Assembly (NCBI GenBank): GCA_002049455.2
Contig: KV918840.1
Span: forward strand, 1-64,000
Reading direction: 5' to 3'
Length of the DNA stretch: 64,000 bases
Source of the DNA: Porphyra umbilicalis
Taxonomy: Eukaryota; Rhodophyta; Bangiophyceae; Bangiales; Bangiaceae
A model generated the notes under the pieces. That model ran no database searches. It saw only the letters and a list, made by a program, of their open reading frames with translations, and was not told the DNA's origin. Of the stretch, positions 11,301 to 22,900 are shown in pieces (the stretch's first letter is position 1; every line of letters begins with the position of its first letter). The position numbers and the translations under genes are program-made.

Positions 11301-12820
11301 CGACCGATCACGGTCTGCACGACGGAGGAAACGACCAGATGGAGTTGACGCACGACCAAGTCCGACCATCCCCGACCGCTGTACACTGGCATGATGACCG
11401 TGCCCCCCCCGAACACAAGGCGGTCAAGTAACACTTTGGCCGCCCTGTTGACGATCAGGTAGTCATCAGTCACGGCGTCCTTCACGTCCTCTGCGTCGAG
11501 CACGGAGAGAACGCGGAGGCCACCGTGCACTCCACCGCTGTCAGCCCAGTATAAAAGCCACAGCAGCATGCCATCCATCATGCGCTTGGACATGTCCTCG
11601 CCCTCTGCCAGCGACCCTATAGCCGCTGTTGACAGCTGGAGCCGCCTTTCGGCGCGCGCCGGAAAGAAAAACAGCGGCACGACAGGTTCCACTGCTCCCA
11701 GCAGAGCGTTCAGGCCATTGCTTGCTCCAGACGCCATTGGCAAAGACGGCGCACCACGCAGCGTTGACGGCGCAAAAGTTGTTACACATGCGACCGACTG
11801 CGGGTCCCCATCGTGGCTGGTCGTGCGGCGGGGGCGCTTCGCAGGAGGCGGGAGTGGCCGCCCGGGCGGCCGCCGGCGCGTGCTCGACGCAGCCGGTGCA
11901 TTGGCGGGGGGTGCACGAGGCAAGGCTCTAGCGTTGAGGATCGGAGCAGGAGGCAGGGCGGCAGATGGGGCGGGCGACGGGGCTGGGCGGGAAGCAAGAG
12001 GGAGGGAGCGCTTCACCCCCCCAAAACACTGGCCCTTGCATGCGTGAGACGCCAGAGCCTGCCTCACCAGGAAGCTTGCGGCCGTAGTGTCGGCAGGACT
12101 CGGCGGCCCACCGCCGTCGTTCTGCAATATCCTTACAGCTGAAGCCATTAGCGAATCAATGGCCTCCACGTCGCCACAGCCCCCACGGCACATTCTCAGG
12201 ATCTGCATCCGTTCGAGGCTCGGAAGATAGTCAGGTCCCGCGAGTTCCAAGGCCGAGAGAAGAACGCGCAGCTGCGAGGCTGTAAGCCCGCCCACTCGAC
12301 CAGTCAAAACTCGCCGCCCATCGTTGATGATGGCGATCACTTCCGATGCAGACTGGGCCCGGTCGCCACCGGGTGCCGGCCCATACGACCGGGTGGGCCT
12401 GACAGCCGGCTGGCGATTGCGTGGCGTGGGCGTCGCGCCGCACGCGCCGACCCGACCGCTGCCGCTCAGGCCTGGTGAGGGCTGATGTCCCCCGACAGCG
12501 GCTGAGGCACTGTCAGCAGCCGATTCGAGCCGCGATCCGCCACCATCCCCGCGTCGAACCGCGTGTGAGCGCCCGCCGAGTCGATTGGGGCCCGCGTCGC
12601 CCCTGCCGCGGCCTCTCTTGCGACCACCGCCGCGGCCTCGAACACGGCCACGACCTGCCACGGGTGCAATTTCGCGACCGGTGCCGAGGGGAGCCAATGG
12701 GGCCGGTGCCGCTGTGTGCTCGGCCCGTCGCGCCACCGCATCCGCACCTAGTTCGACCGTATGCGCCGCATTGACAGTCCGGGCGGCTTGCTCAGCCACC
12801 CGAGCAGCTTCAGCAGTCAT
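8381..12820 (-). pseudogene. Long interrupted reading frame upstream of JmjC, unknown
   Basis: One minus-strand frame, the same frame as the JmjC domain, stays open from 12820 to 8381 except for stops at 11120 (TGA), 9341 (TAG), 9083 (TGA) and 8729 (TAA). The first part (12820-11123) is arginine/glycine-rich and then has an ordinary-looking globular stretch (MLLWLLYWADSGG, LIVNRAAKVLLDRLVFGGG). The second part (11113-9344) has an acidic patch (EDEAADGEEALNDLTDDDD) and then runs through the 108-bp minisatellite. The third part reads to the JmjC start. It could be a decayed N-terminal extension of the JmjC protein, several exons, or a transposon-encoded protein. I recognise no domain. AG/GTAATTTGG at 8731 could be a splice donor, which would remove the 8729 stop. 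Confidence 0.4.
9310..10510. repeat. 108-bp minisatellite, about 9-10 units
   Basis: Unit length is 108 bp (36 codons), so every frame is preserved. Plus-strand units read like HTNGSTSTSACINACTSKSA and minus-strand units like DGRDDGGDGAAAVRGLGG. Units near 9910 and 10140 are almost identical, giving a 216-bp higher-order period. The outer units are degenerate. Both strands stay open, so openness alone does not tell the coding strand. The minus strand is favoured because its frame continues into the JmjC gene. Confidence 0.8.
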
Positions 12821-13002
12821 GGCCACCGCCCGTTTCCGGGCGCGCGCCACTTGACGACGCTGGTTGCGACTCAATTCGCCCGGGATAGGCCCAAGGGGCT
12901 CTCAGGCATCGTGCTCATCCATAGTCAGCTGTCACGAGGACAGAGACGAACCGAAATTCTGAAAGAAGACCGCCCACCCGGCGTGGCGGCCACTCGTAAA
13001 TC

Positions 13003-13390
13003 CCAGCGGTTGGCCCCAGATAGAGGGACACAGTCCGCGGTACCACAACAGCGCGATCGCCCGCGTGGGCAATCGGCACCAGTTCCGCACGCACCCACCG
13101 GCGGGGTTGCGAGCGAAAATCGAACAGTCAAGCCGGCCCGCCTCGCGTGCCGGCGACGTGCACAGCCAGCGGTTGGCCCCAGAAAAGGGACACAGCCCGC
13201 GGCACCACCCAGTCCCACTCGCCCTAAAGGGCGATTGGTAACGGTCCCACGAGCACCCACCGGCGGGGTGACGAGTGAGAAAACACAGTGAAGACCGCCC
13301 ACCCGGCGTGGCGGCCACTCCAAAATACCAGCGGGTGGCCCCAACAAGAGGGACACAGCCCGCGGCTTCACGGACACCCGATCACCCGTA
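13003..13390. repeat. About 160-167-bp tandem repeat, about 2.5 copies
   Basis: AGCGGTTGGCCCCAGA or close variants recur at 13003, 13163 and 13330, followed each time by AGGGACACAG-CCGCGG. GACCGCCCACCCGGCGTGG occurs at both flanks (12968 and 13290). Confidence 0.65.
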
Positions 13391-13856
13391 GGGGCGGTCG
13401 GTCGCGGTCTGGCCCGCACTCTCCGGCGGGGGAGCGGGCCTCTCTCCTCAAGGGTGCGCCCAAAAAAAAAAAAAGGGGGGGAACCGGGGGAGCGGGGGGC
13501 GCAACAACGAACGGGGATGGAGAAGGGGGAAAGAAAAACGAGCGAGGAGGGGATGGAGAATTGAGTCGTGGAGGCGAAGGAGTGGTGGTGCAGACACGGT
13601 GACGGCACGAGTGCGATGGCGCTGGTTGGTGGCGGCGACTGGGCGTGGCGATCCCTGGATGCAGTGCGTGCCGCGACTGTGCTCGCCAGAGGGTACTGTG
13701 CGTGCCGCGACCGGGCGTGGCAGTCCGTGGGGAGCGTGCCACGACCTGGCGTGGCCGGGGCAGCCGCGCGTGTGCCTGGGACGCTGTTCTCGCCCCGTCT
13801 CACACCGGAAACATGCGGTACCCCGATCTAGGCAAGACGTGGAGGGTGCGGCGTTC

Positions 13857-13990
13857 GATCTGAGATCACCCGTCGGCCGCGGCCGGGTGAACCCGTCCCG
13901 CACCGGATACGTGCGGAACGCCGATCCGGGTGCGGCGTGGAGGGCGCGGCGTCCGATCTGAGATCACCCGTCGGCCGCGGCCCGGTGAAT
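13857..13990. repeat. 98-bp direct repeat, two copies
   Basis: GATCTGAGATCACCCGTCGG starts at 13857 and again at 13955, with matching flanking sequence. The second copy ends at the change to balanced base composition near 13990. Confidence 0.65.
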
Positions 13991-14818
13991 TGGAAGCTGT
14001 GCAATCTCCAACAGTATTGTAAGTCAATGCACAGACAATGCCACGCGTGAAATCAAGTACTGGTCATCGTCGACATCAGAAATGTACGACCTTAACGCAT
14101 GCAGCACGTACGGGATCCTCGGCCTCGCCCGACCGGCCCGCTCGACTAGAGCATATGGGCTCCTTGCACCAACGTGTGCTTCTAATCTTCGTGAAAAATA
14201 CTACACGCAAAGGGAAATACGTACATTTATGGTCATGGCGAACCGCATCTCCCGCCGCAGATCAGCAGCCTGCGTCGCCCTCGCGCTGTATTTGGCTTCT
14301 CCAGGATACCTGTGCCTGCGCAGGAGATCACCTGCGGATACCTGTGCCTGCTCAGGAGATCACATGCGGTGCAGCTCCACCCAGCGCCGCCTGCATCCAA
14401 CCGGTCCGCTGTGTGCGCTGTGTGCGTACGTCCTCTCTTGGACAGATCTCAGACGTTTTGTCGTGGAACTCTATTCCCAGCTCCTCAGAGTACTGCTCGT
14501 TGACTGGGGCCCTGTTACGGTTGCACAGAGACCTACTTTTACTGAGACTCTGTTGCGCTTGGGGAAAGACACACGTTGACTGATGTACTATCGCGGTTGC
14601 GGAGCCCACACCTGGACTGAGACTCCAGGACGCTTTTTCGAGGACAAACGTTGAACGAGACGGCGTCTTGCGCATCGAAGTGATGCCGAGTAGCGGGGCT
14701 GATGAAGCTCCTGATGCTTCGCCGCCATCCCCAGTTGTCAGTGGTGCCCTATTCGCTAGTGTCTGGACTGCACATGGAGTACGTTGACCACTAGACTCGA
14801 TAGCTTTTGGCCCATGGT

Positions 14819-15688
14819 ATGAGAGAGAGGTGCACCGCGATCTGTTACTATCGTACCACGAATCGCACCGTGTCTAACCGGTACACATCGTCGTCGTACT
14901 CGTGCCTTGCTGTCGACGTGTTGCATGTTTTGCTGTACCAGGATGACCTGAGTTTTCTTTTTTCGCGATACGCACAGGCCATGTTAAGGAAGATTTCCAA
15001 TGGAACTGTGAGCCCCGGAACGAATGGAAGCACCGCCGACTCGCCCGAACACAATTGCCTCTCATGGCTGGCCCCCCCTGGACAACTGGAAGGCCCCAAT
15101 AGAGACTGTACTCGCCCTCTCCGAGCAATTATGACTAAAGCGGTTGAGAAGTATGCGAACCAGATTGACTACACCACAAGTGGCTGGTCGTGACATCGAC
15201 GTGCTGTGAAAGTGGCTCTGAAGAAGGGTCTTCGTACTCGCTGCAACAGGCGACGCACCTCTGCTTGGCTGCTCGCGTATCGCACCTTGGGAGTTTATAT
15301 GGACGATGACGAACAGGAGACGTCCATGGAACGCGTGGTGCTTGCTGCAGCCGTTTCGGGTGCCTCTGCCGCCGGCGCGCAAGCTGAGAATCCAGGCGTT
15401 GGTTACCAACTGAGACTGAAGGACGGCCACAACGAGTTGGTCCGCGCGCTTGAAATGAACGGAGCGGCGGCGGCCATCATTGCTGAGCTTCTGTTTCTGG
15501 ACGCCAGCGAAGTGTGGACCTCTGTGCGAGCAGCCGGAGCCGCCTCTCTGAAAAGCTACGTTGACATGGCAGAGTACCCCAAAATTTTGCGACCAGAGAG
15601 CCACGAGGCTCGCAAGGGCGTTGTGCGGTGCATGCGGGATGAGTTGAAGGACCTCAAGGCTGGAGATGTTGATCTCTCAGACGAGTAA
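14819..15688 (+). pseudogene. Unknown reading frame with one in-frame TGA
   Basis: Two open segments in the same frame, 14819-15190 and 15194-15688, are separated by a single TGA at 15191. The second reads like ordinary protein: an acidic patch (MDDDEQE), an alanine-rich helix-like part (VSGASAAGAQAE), HNELVRALEMNGAAAAIIAE, and an acidic end (DVDLSDE). It has neither the low complexity nor the arginine bias of chance frames nearby. I do not recognise it. It may be the remnant of a transposon partner gene. A splice site rather than a stop cannot be excluded. Confidence 0.35.
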
Positions 15689-16019
15689 CCTGACTAACGC
15701 ACTCCTATCGGTCTGCTTGAAGCGAGTTTCATATGATCCACCACGCTGACACGGACGACTGCTCCATGCCGACGAAGGCGAACACGATCTGTGACCTGTT
15801 GTGGCTGACGTTTTCTTGGCCTCTGTGGTACCCAGAGTCGTCTGTTTCTCCCATTTTCTTGACCTCTATTTCTTTTTGTCCATGCATGTCCCTTTTTTCC
15901 TCGTTTCTGTCGTTTTTCCATCATTTTTTCCGGCATAATCAGCCTTGTTTTTTCTGACCTAATCTTCCTTGCCTTTTCTGACGAATGGTCGTAGAGAAGA
16001 CATGAGCGTCATGATCATG
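15689..16019. other. No gene seen
   Basis: Short T-rich stretch (about 15850-15960) between the unknown frame and the 96-bp minisatellite. Nothing recognised. Confidence 0.4.
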
Positions 16020-16570
16020 GCACATCTGATTAACAAAAAGAACAACTCTCGACAGGATTGTTCCGAGAGCTGTCCTCCCGATATTCCAGGCGGCAGATCT
16101 CCAGATAAAGCAGGAAGCAGTCTGATGAATAAAAATAATAACTGTCGACAGGACCATTCCGAAGGCTGTCCTGGTGACATTCCAGGCAGCAGATCTCCAG
16201 ATAAAGCAGGAAGCAGTCTGATGAATAAAAATAATAACTGTCGACAGGACCGTTCCGAAGGCTGTCCTGATGACATTCCAGGCGGCAGATCTCTAGATAA
16301 AGCAGGAAGCAGTCTGATGAATAAAAATAATAACTGTCGACAGGACCGTTCCGAAGGCTGTCCTGGTGACATTCAAGGCGGCAGATCTCCAGAAAAAGCA
16401 GGAAGCTATCGGATGAATAAAAATACTAACTGTCGTCAGGACCGTTCCGATGGTTGTCCTGCTGACATGCCAGGCGGTAGATCTCCGGATAGAGTATCAC
16501 GCGATCGGATGAAGAAAAATACTAACTGTCGACAGGATCTTTCCAAAGGCTGTCCTGCTGCTTTATCTGC
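16020..16570. repeat. 96-bp minisatellite, about 6 units
   Basis: The unit is 96 bp (32 codons), so the plus frame repeats as NKNNNCRQDRSEGCP plus DIPGGRSPDKAGSSLM. Central units are nearly identical and the outer ones are diverged, typical of unequal exchange. Each unit carries two half-matching motifs (CTGTCGACAGGACC and GGCTGTCCTG). The plus frame 15969-16703 is open throughout, but only because the unit has no stop in that frame. No host protein is recognised. Confidence 0.85.
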
Positions 16571-19500
16571 AGGACTTATTCTCAGCTATCCCCGTGCTTT
16601 GTCTGTCATGTCGGGCACCGACGTAGTTCTGAACTTATCCTGGGTATGCGCTTATCGCGTGACGACACTGTTATCTCTCGTCGAGGCTGTTGCCTTGCTC
16701 TGAAGACAGTCCGGAACCCGTCCGCGTACTCATTCTACGGGTACAGGATGGAGATCGGATCTTGTTTGAACGCTAGACCAGTCGGTCCAACGCGCGCACG
16801 GATTTGTCTGTCGTTTGGTCTAGTGACCATGCCACGAGATACGCTGCGGAACAGTCCTGGAAACAATCTGGAAAACAGTTCCTGGTCTGATCTCAGGACC
16901 ATCCGCCATCGTGGCGATTCCGTACCACGCTACTTGGGGACTTACCCCGGCGGTTTTCATATTGGTGCCAGTACGTCTGAAATGGCTATACTGGGCCATA
17001 TTCGACCCGGCTTTTCCTCAGTGTCTACACTATCAGTATAGATGGCATATTCGCATTTTAGAGCAACAGTACGCGGCCAGCACGGTTCTGACACTGTTCA
17101 ACGACATGTCCGGGAGCCGCCCCCCCCCCCCCTCACAGCTCCAATTGGGGGCATCACCGCACCTGCTGAGACAAGTCACGTGGCCCCCCTTGGTGCCACG
17201 ATTGCGAGCGTGCCTGGGCTGGATTCGTATTCAATCAGCGGTCTGATACGTGATGCCAGCTGGAGAGCTGTCGTACAGGGCCGCACCAGCTGAATACGTT
17301 GCAGAAAACAGAAGCGTCTTTAATGGTTCTGTAGCGCCCTCTGGCTGGGGGTAGTACACCCTCTTCCTATCTCCTTGCGCTCTTCCCCCGCCCCTCGCCA
17401 CCCGACCCGAACCGCACCCAAAAAGCCAGAACGAAGCAAGGACAGTGAGATCAGCACATGCAGCGCCCCACCCCCTTCACCGTCCGCATCCGCGCCGTCC
17501 GCAACGACTATAGGGGTAGCAGGGGCCATAGGAGCAAATGGGACTGTATAACATGGTACAGTAGGAGAACAATGGGCAGTAGGGCTATAAGGGGAAGTAT
17601 TGAGAAAGGAGGCAGCGGAGGGAAAAGAGCGGTGGGCAGGAAACAGGCAGTAGGAGAAGAGCGGCAGTAGGGGAAAAGGTGGCAGCAAAGGCCACATGGG
17701 CAGAGAGAGAAGAAGCACATCACTGGACGGGTGCAGATTTACGGAGGGAGAACGGCGGAGCAAACGATACGCAGTGCACACATCTTACCACTCTCCTTGT
17801 CCTTCTAGTCCTCACGCCACTTAACGTACTTGAGAACTAAAAATACAAGACGGGCGAGGGGGGTGTCAAAGACGCGCAGCTCGGGCGTGACGGGATCCGT
17901 ACGCGGTAGAGGAAGCCTTGACGCCGGCGTGACTCCCGGCCCCTCCATGCGTGACGACGGCGGTAGCCGTCAGCGGTAGCTGTACCGCGGCCGGACGCCT
18001 TTAAGGCCCAGGGGGTGCGGGGGGGCGGGGGCTCGCGTGGGCTACCGGAGGATGGGGGACACGGCCAGGTGGTACCATTGAGGGCCAATGGCCCACTGGA
18101 CGACGTTCCCCGGGGAGCTTCCACGTCGGCTGACCCTCCGAAGAGCGACGTACGCTGCACCAATCGATGATCGCCCGAAGCAACGCGGTGGTCAGAACGC
18201 GGCCACTGAGGATCCGATCCCAGCCTATGTCTGTCAGAACAGATGACCATTGACCGCCCAGTAAGGCTCACAGTGTCAACAAATGAGGGTCGAGATCCCC
18301 GCATAAGGCGTGCCGCCCTCCACACGACTGATGGTGAGGAGTGCCGGGTCCACACACGAGGCTTGCAGCTCTCCACATGGCGGATGGTTGACAGAACACC
18401 ACACTGAAGTATGACACCTCGGCTGACAAGTAACTTCTACACCCGATTTAGGGGCGTTCTTGAGAGGGTTACTTTACTGTCAACTAGTTGGATGGGTGGC
18501 CGTGGGCGCAGTCTGCAAGCCGGTGACGTCAGTTACTTCGAGATGTGACCGGCCGATTGACTGCTGGCGAGTGGGGGCATGGGCGCCCGTGAGCAACTGC
18601 GGCGGGTGTGGGGGGGGGGGTGCGTATCAGGCGTCGATGGAGAGTCCGTCGACGTTGGCATCGACGAAGCAGAGGCGTTGGCGTGGCCGCAGCCTTGTAA
18701 GCAGATGCAGTCGTTACGGTGAGATCTGACCTGGGGTATCACTGGGGGTTCAGTGAGGGCCACGTAGAGCGCAGCGCAGCGTTCCAGAAATCCAGCGATG
18801 AACCGCCGGAGTGGATCCGTGACCACTCTCGTCCAGGCCTTGCATCGAGGCATTGAATCGTCTCACGCACGAAAATTCCCTCTCGACCCGGTGAGGCTAC
18901 ATTAGCGATCCGGCGAGGCTACATCGTCCTCCTTTGTGTTTTCTGCATCTAAAGCCGACCTTTCTCGCCCGATGCACATCAACCGATCCTTAAGCGAAAT
19001 CGATGCAGTCTCCGACGCGCATCGAAAGCCTAATCCTGGCCATCTTCGCGATGCGGCTTGACAGGCGACCGGCGATGCGGGAATTGGGGGCCTCGCCTGA
19101 GCTTGGCGGTCATAGGGGGGCTTGAGGTCGAATGAAAGCCCTCTGAGAGGGGTGCCTGACCTCTGGCTCGCCCGGCACTTGCAGTTCTGTGATTCGCCGG
19201 CAATCTGTCACGCAGTGAGGCAGGCCCCCGCGTCGTGTGGGGCCGCTGCCGCTGGTTGAGCTGTCGTGCGGCAGCGGCACTGCCCAGCTGCCTCGGACAG
19301 GGGAGGGCCTGGGACTTGGCGAGAAAACGCCCGAGCACCTGTGGTGCTCTGCGCGCTAAAGCACCCTGGACCTTTCCCGCAGCGCCGCACCTCCGCCGCC
19401 GTGTCGCTGCACCTCTACGAGGCACCCGCCCCGCTGCCTCACACGACGTGCCATCGCGCCGACCATCTGGCAACCAGGCGGCCGGTGGCGCCCTCGCAGC

Positions 19501-19924
19501 GCGCATGACGGCGGGCAGCGGCGAGGACGGTCGCGCCGCCCGCTGCCCGGCGTCGGCCGCGTGCCGTCGGCCGCTGCCGACGGGGCGGACGCCGGGCCCC
19601 GCGCGGCGGCCTTCGTCTGATTCCACTCTGGGCGCTCCTTCCTGCCACCTGGTGGTAGCGGTAAGGACACCGACGAAGGCCCTATTCGGTGGCCCATGGG
19701 CGCGCGGGGCGCTCGCGTCGGGGGTGACTGGGGGGGGGGGGGCGGGGAGGGCGCCCCCGCGCCGCCAATGGGCGGGTGGCGGCGCTTTCCACTGCCGGCG
19801 GGTGGAAGCCCGCCGGCGGGCAAAGGAATCATCCCCCCCCCCCCCCCCGACGGCGGCGGCCGCCGGCCCCCAGTGTCCCGCCGCGTCGCAGCGCAGCGAT
19901 GTCGGCGGGTAGCGATGTGAGACT
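16571..19924. other. 3.3 kb without a recognised gene
   Basis: Mixed composition with scattered short frames. It contains a C-run at 17123, a 100-bp segment shared with 52813-52904 (16967-17066), and from 19030 a GC-rich tract with long frames on both strands up to the 3' end of the minus-strand transposase. If the transposon that carries the 19925-24799 gene has an end here, I could not fix it. Confidence 0.4.
16967..17066 (+). repeat. Segment shared with 52813-52904
   Basis: CCAGTAC, CTGAAATGGC, GGCCATATTCGACCC and ATATTCGC-TTTTAGA occur in the same order and similar spacing at both places. The same-orientation match suggests the same terminal or subterminal part of related transposons. 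Confidence 0.6.
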
Positions 19925-22900
19925 TTATGGCCATGGGTAGAAGATATTGACATAGAAGCGCGCCGCGCGGCGGTTCATCGCACTATCACGAATGGTCTGC
20001 GGCGTGGCAGCAATACCATGAGCCTTCGTGACCTGGTCAAAGTCCCTCACAACGTGTTCCAAGCGCAGTACAGAGCAAAAGGGAATAGACCGCAGAGAAG
20101 GCCAGTCCGCACCCGGTTCCATAGACCAGCACAGACGTGTACAGCCAGCGCCCACTAGAGGGCAGCCCGGAGTTGACTCGCAACTGCGCATCTCCGACAT
20201 CACCACCTCCTCACGCACCTTCCCCCCCACCGCGCGAACGATGGCTCGTGCCACGCCGTACCTTACAACCTCGGGTCCGTCTTCAGGAAGACGATATGCC
20301 ACCCCGTCGTACCACGGGAGCCCCCGGTACGCGGGGCAGGCCCGCAAGTGCTGCAACGGGTGTCCCCCCTCGCAGCACGACATGCGCGGGACAAAGGTCA
20401 GGGAGTTGGATACGTGCACGATTGTGCCGCCTAACCGCACGCCGAGCGCATCGGCGACGGCGCCGAGGCCATGCCGCTCTGAGAGCTCGTCGAGCACAAC
20501 GGCGGCGGCCCGGCGAGGAATATCCTGCCGGTGCCCGGCCACGCAGGCAGTGTCGACCCCGACGCGCACCCCAGAGAGTGGAGGACGAGTGCCTCGTCCG
20601 GGCACCACACCGCCGCCGGCGAGCACCGCGTCATCGGCGTCGTCCACGCTCTCGTCCTCAAACCAGTCGTCAAACTGGGACGCCTCCTTGGCCAGGCGCG
20701 CCCGAATCTCCAGCGATCCCTGACCCACCCGCAGCATCTGGGTCCGGAACGTGTCGTCGCTGCCGCTCGTTCTGCCGTACCGCCGCTTGTCTTGTCCGTG
20801 CAAGGCCTCATTGCCACCCTTGTCCCCGTTGTTGATGGCGCCGTGCTCCTTAATCGCCTCCAGGACGTGCGCGAGCAGCTTGTGCACCTTGGTGCTAAAC
20901 CACTCGCCCAAAATGGGCACCATGTACTTCAACACGAAAGACTTGGCCAGCGCCCCGACCTCCTACGCCTCTGCCGCCGACATGGGCGCCCGGCAGTGGC
21001 GGTGCCCCGTGAGGCGTGAAACGAGCTGCGCGTACGTCACAAACAGAGTCGTCACGGCCACGTGGTACGGGGCGTCGCCAAACACGGCCTGGTAGGCGGC
21101 TTTGTCGAAGGCGGGCACAGTCTTGGCTTGCTTCCCCTTGGACGCCGTCCCCGACACCACGGGAGCGGCAGCGGCAGTGCGAGTGGCGCTTGCGTCGCTG
21201 TCGCCGCTGGAGTCGCTCGCACCGCTGTAGACGGCGGCCTCGCTGGCCACGCTGGCCGCGCTGTCAGCGTCGGAGTGGTTGGGCCAGGCCTCGGCGTCCT
21301 CCCCGTCCGCCACGTCAACTTCGGCCATCAAGGATGCCAGAACGTCCTCTAGATCGGCTTCGGCGTCCACGTTGCCACTGGCGGCGCCGGCGACGTGGTC
21401 CGCCGAGCTGGCGGCCACCGCCCTCGCCGTCGTCGTCGCCGTCGACGGGGAGGGTGCCGCCGCGGCGCGTTCATGCAACCGTTGGGTTTTAGCCGCCTGC
21501 GCCGAGGTGGAGCCGTCGCGCACCTTGGCCTTTTTCTTGGGCTGCGGCCGCCGCGTTGTACCGGGTGAGAACAACCCGAGGACGATGAACATCATGAACC
21601 AAACTCCCCCACGCTGTTGCTCGCCCGTGAACGTTGCCTGCTTCCCATTAGGCGCGACCAGATACCTGCGGGTGCACTCAGCATGCGGCCAGCAGAAAAA
21701 GACAATGAAAAGAAAAGGATGCCAGTCACCAAGTCAGGCCCTGCGCCGGTGCGGATGGAAAAGCTGCCAGAAGAGCATGATGACAAGCTCACTAAGAAAA
21801 AAAAAAGGACAAAGAACAAGTGCCAGAGCGTACCCAGGTGGGACATAGGACGCCAGACTGCGCCGACCGAGGAGGTCAATGCGGACGTTTCCCGCTCGAA
21901 GCGTGGCGGCCTCGTCTCGGTATTGCGGGTAGAACTCGGCGCACACGCCGGGGAATAGAACGACGAGGCGATAGCAGAGCATGCGGGTTACGCCAAGGTC
22001 GAGAATCTGTGATAGGAGTGGAGAGCCGGTGCCACACGCAAACATAACCGCAATCGCGTACAAGGAACAAGCAGCGTGCTGAGAGCAGAATGGTCAGACC
22101 ACAGAGGCAGTGGGGTACACAGCACCAACCACCCGACGAGAATACAGAGCAGATTGGACAAGGACAACTTACGTGCAGGGGGTCAAAAGCAATCATCTTG
22201 TAGAGGTAGTAGGGGGCGGTGGTCAGCCCGCCCAGACACGCCAATGCCGGGATGAAGGCGTTCATGCTTCTTTTCGACTCGATATACATGCGTCGCGGGC
22301 GCTTCTTGTTTGCTTGACTAAGTGCAGTGGCCTCCATCTGATCCTCTAGGGAGTCAATGACATCTCGAGGCGCCCCCTCCGTCCCCTTTTCCGTGCACGC
22401 ATCCGCCGCCAGCACATCGCAGCTCGAGCACGGGCGACCACAGTTGCCCGACTTGAGGCACAGCACGGAACGCTCCTCGGGGCGGTCGCAAGCGTACAGG
22501 AGAATACGGAAGAACGCCAGGCGCCGGCCACCGATGCTCTCGTCCAGCGTCGCGCCCCTGTGGCTCGACCGGATGGCGTCCCGAAACGCCAGGTACAGCG
22601 TCCGCTGCAAGACGCCCCAGCGGCGGCCTTTGGCTTTCTCTTTTGCCCCCGGTTCCTTACAGGTGTGCACGTAAGGCACGTACGCGACAGTGTGCCACTC
22701 CACCGCTCCTGTCACGTCGTTAACGACGCGAATTCGTACAGGGTACAAGTAGTGGGCTGAAAGAAGGAGGCACCGGAGAAAGAATAGCAAAAGGCCAACA
22801 TGGGAAGACAAGGCGAGGTCAGCGGATATAGTCCAAGCTGGCCCGCAGAACTAAACTCGTCGGGTCGGGGCACCTAGGAATGCATGAGGCCAAGGCGCAC

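Larger units (their letters stand above)
12821..14818. other. GC-rich repeats, no gene recognised
   Basis: This stretch contains the diverged tandem repeats listed at 13003-13390 and 13857-13990 and a run of 13 A at about 13450. Open frames on both strands are arginine/proline-rich and match nothing I know. From about 14000 the base composition becomes balanced, marking a new unit that holds the frame at 14819-15688. Confidence 0.4.
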
